NCBI GenBank assembly: GCA_019704295.1
Contig: AP024596.1
Coordinates: forward strand, 765,369 to 829,368
Direction: 5' to 3'
DNA from: Sulfolobales archaeon HS-7
Lineage (GTDB): Archaea; Thermoproteota; Thermoprotei_A; Sulfolobales; Sulfolobaceae
DNA length: 64,000 bases
The translations under genes were made by a program, and so were the position numbers. This document shows positions 62,699-64,000 of the stretch, piece by piece. The notes under the pieces are model-generated. The model ran no database searches and was not told the origin of the DNA. It worked only from the letters and a program-made list of their open reading frames with translations. Within the stretch, counting starts at the first letter, position 1. Each line of letters opens with the position of its first letter.

Positions 62699-64000
62699 TT
62701 AATTACTAGTTGATATGGTTAAACAAAACGTAGGGTCAAGTCTTCTTTTTACATTAAGTATTTCTTGCGCAGTAACTATTACGTCGCTTGTAAATTCATG
62801 TCTGAACGATTCTGATAGAATTACCTCGAGGTCTTTGCACGATGCATCTGTAAATAAGACATCACCCTCGGAAATTTGTCGTCCTATTGATACATTGCCA
62901 CGAATAGACACAGCAGCTGACTGACTTGCTAGTAATTTATCTAACGTTTTTTTATTATCTTGTATTTGGAGAATTTCGCCAATTCGTCTACCATGACTAT
63001 CAATAACCGGAGACTTAGGCCTTAGAATGCCTCCCAATACCTCGACTCCAACTATAATCGGTTCACTACGTCTGAATACGTACCCTGGTAACAGTTTAAA
63101 TTTAGCTGGTAATACGATAGCATTCAAGTTCTTTTTCTTCTTCTCCTCTCTAATTTCTTTAATCCACTTGAGATAATCATCAATTAGTTGATAAATTATG
63201 TCTCTCTGAAAAAGGTTGATATTGGAAAGTTCAGTTCCAGGTAAAACTTTTACTCTGAAGGCAAGTATAGCTCCGTATTCCTCATTCTCCTGTGCCGAAA
63301 GTTGTGCCTCCATGACGTCTTTCTTCGAAACAGGTCCTATATCTGCTAATCTAATAGGGATATTTTCTTTCTTTAAGGCGTAGACAATAGCTTCAAGGGT
63401 TCCCAGGCTGTCCGCTTTAACTACTACTCCAGAGGTATCTGAGGATATTTTTATCGCTTTTACCTCCTCTTCTATAGTCTTTTTAGCCTTTTCTAGCTCT
63501 TCTGTGCTACTTGCACTATAAAGTGGTGAACCCGCTATAGCATAATCTAGATCACTGGCAGTTATCTTGATTCCCGAAGCTGCATATGCCTCGTCTATCG
63601 GAGAATAATCTGCCTTCATCTTCATGTCTTGTAATGGTTTTGGTACCAATATACCCTTCACCTTGGTAACTATTATACCGTTACTTCCCGCTAGCACTAT
63701 TGTGTCATTTTTCCTTAATATTCCGTCGTAAAGAATCACGTCAATGGTTGTTCCTAAGCCAAGTTCTTCTTTAACTTCCATCACTACTCCTTTTGCTGAT
63801 CCTTCAACAAATCTTAATCTGGCCTTCATATAATGTTGGGTTAACCCAGCCAAAATAGCTAGCAATTCAGGTATACCCTCACCTGTTTTTCCGGAAACGG
63901 GAATTATGGTAACTGCCTTAGTGAAGTCTGATACTCTGTCAAATCTATCGCTATTTATACCATATGTCGATAGTTCCACTACTATCTCGTAGATCTTTCT
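62699..64000 (-). CDS. infB: Translation initiation factor aIF5B, partial
   Basis: C-terminal 430 or so residues of the eIF5B/IF2-type GTPase that joins subunits; the N-terminal G1-G3 motifs lie beyond the right edge. Visible are the end of the G domain (VTIIPVSGKTGEGIPELLA, a G5-like SGKTGEG), domain II (LGLGTTIDVILYDGILRKND), domain III (VVVKADSLGTLEAIVYALKK) and domain IV (PGYVFRRSEPIIVGVEVLGG). Confidence 0.95.
   Translation of the reverse strand, partial: RKIYEIVVELSTYGINSDRFDRVSDFTKAVTIIPVSGKTGEGIPELLAILAGLTQHYMKARLRFVEGSAKGVVMEVKEELGLGTTIDVILYDGILRKNDTIVLAGSNGIIVTKVKGILVPKPLQDMKMKADYSPIDEAYAASGIKITASDLDYAIAGSPLYSASSTEELEKAKKTIEEEVKAIKISSDTSGVVVKADSLGTLEAIVYALKKENIPIRLADIGPVSKKDVMEAQLSAQENEEYGAILAFRVKVLPGTELSNINLFQRDIIYQLIDDYLKWIKEIREEKKKKNLNAIVLPAKFKLLPGYVFRRSEPIIVGVEVLGGILRPKSPVIDSHGRRIGEILQIQDNKKTLDKLLASQSAAVSIRGNVSIGRQISEGDVLFTDASCKDLEVILSESFRHEFTSDVIVTAQEILNVKRRLDPTFCLTISTSN

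Overview
The window is chromosomal DNA of a thermoacidophilic crenarchaeon, almost certainly a member of the Sulfolobales. The evidence is a split RNA polymerase subunit A (A' and A''), a tRNA-type intron inside cbf5, introns in two tRNA genes, leaderless AT-rich promoters, glycerol-1-phosphate dehydrogenase, aCPSF1, a CdvB-like ESCRT-III protein, a CedB-like DNA-import ATPase and many Sulfolobus-type insertion-sequence relics. The genus cannot be fixed from sequence reading alone.

Layout: 1-7.3 kb is the RNA polymerase operon rpoH-rpoB-rpoA1-rpoA2 (minus strand, rpoA2 runs off the left edge). 7.4-8.9 kb holds tRNA-Ala and IS debris, including a broken IS630-type transposase. 8.9-11.3 kb has hisS and a tRNA-splicing-endonuclease-like subunit, divergent from a TFB3-like factor. 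11.3-15.9 kb has a dead TnpB element, thyX, the MetRS beta domain and purB. 15.8-21.5 kb is the operon DUF447-thioesterase-ileS-SPOUT methyltransferase-nth, divergent from a degenerate M28-like protein. 22.8-27.2 kb has a HAD phosphatase, EF-2 and pcc1-pfdB-xpf. 28-29.6 kb has the cedB-like gene. 29.6-36 kb alternates relics (a decayed YVTN propeller gene, MITEs, IS debris) with tiaS, a stand-alone RAM protein, a PhoU-like regulator, a CdvB paralogue and a zinc-ribbon protein. 36-50 kb carries aCPSF1, egsA, an Lrs14-type regulator, sod, a sugar nucleotidyltransferase with a DUF364 protein, a YyaL-like protein, tRNA-Leu/tRNA-Thr, nadM, a SAM hydrolase, a CYTH protein, an RNA m5C methyltransferase, a Nip7-like protein, radA and an XRE regulator. 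50-53.9 kb has tRNA-Pro, intron-containing tRNA-Met, a large IS4-like relic and tatD. 53.9-57.6 kb is the exosome/ribosome-biogenesis operon SBDS-rrp4-rrp41-rrp42-eL43-Brix. 57.8-62.2 kb has a methyltransferase, intron-split cbf5, eL14, eS1, a GlmU-like enzyme, a small conserved-looking ORF and intron-containing tRNA-Ser. The right edge cuts aIF5B.

Functional threads: RNA processing dominates (splicing endonuclease subunit plus its intron substrates in cbf5, tRNA-Met and tRNA-Ser; exosome; aCPSF1; TiaS; Pcc1; several RNA methyltransferases). A second thread is DNA damage (radA, xpf, nth, a TFB3 candidate and a CedB candidate whose promoter carries a UV-box-like hexamer). Intergenic space is unusually rich in decayed mobile DNA: at least one IS4-like family (four relics), a 360-bp inverted-repeat MITE family, a second ~160-bp MITE family, an IS630 pseudogene and TnpB right ends.
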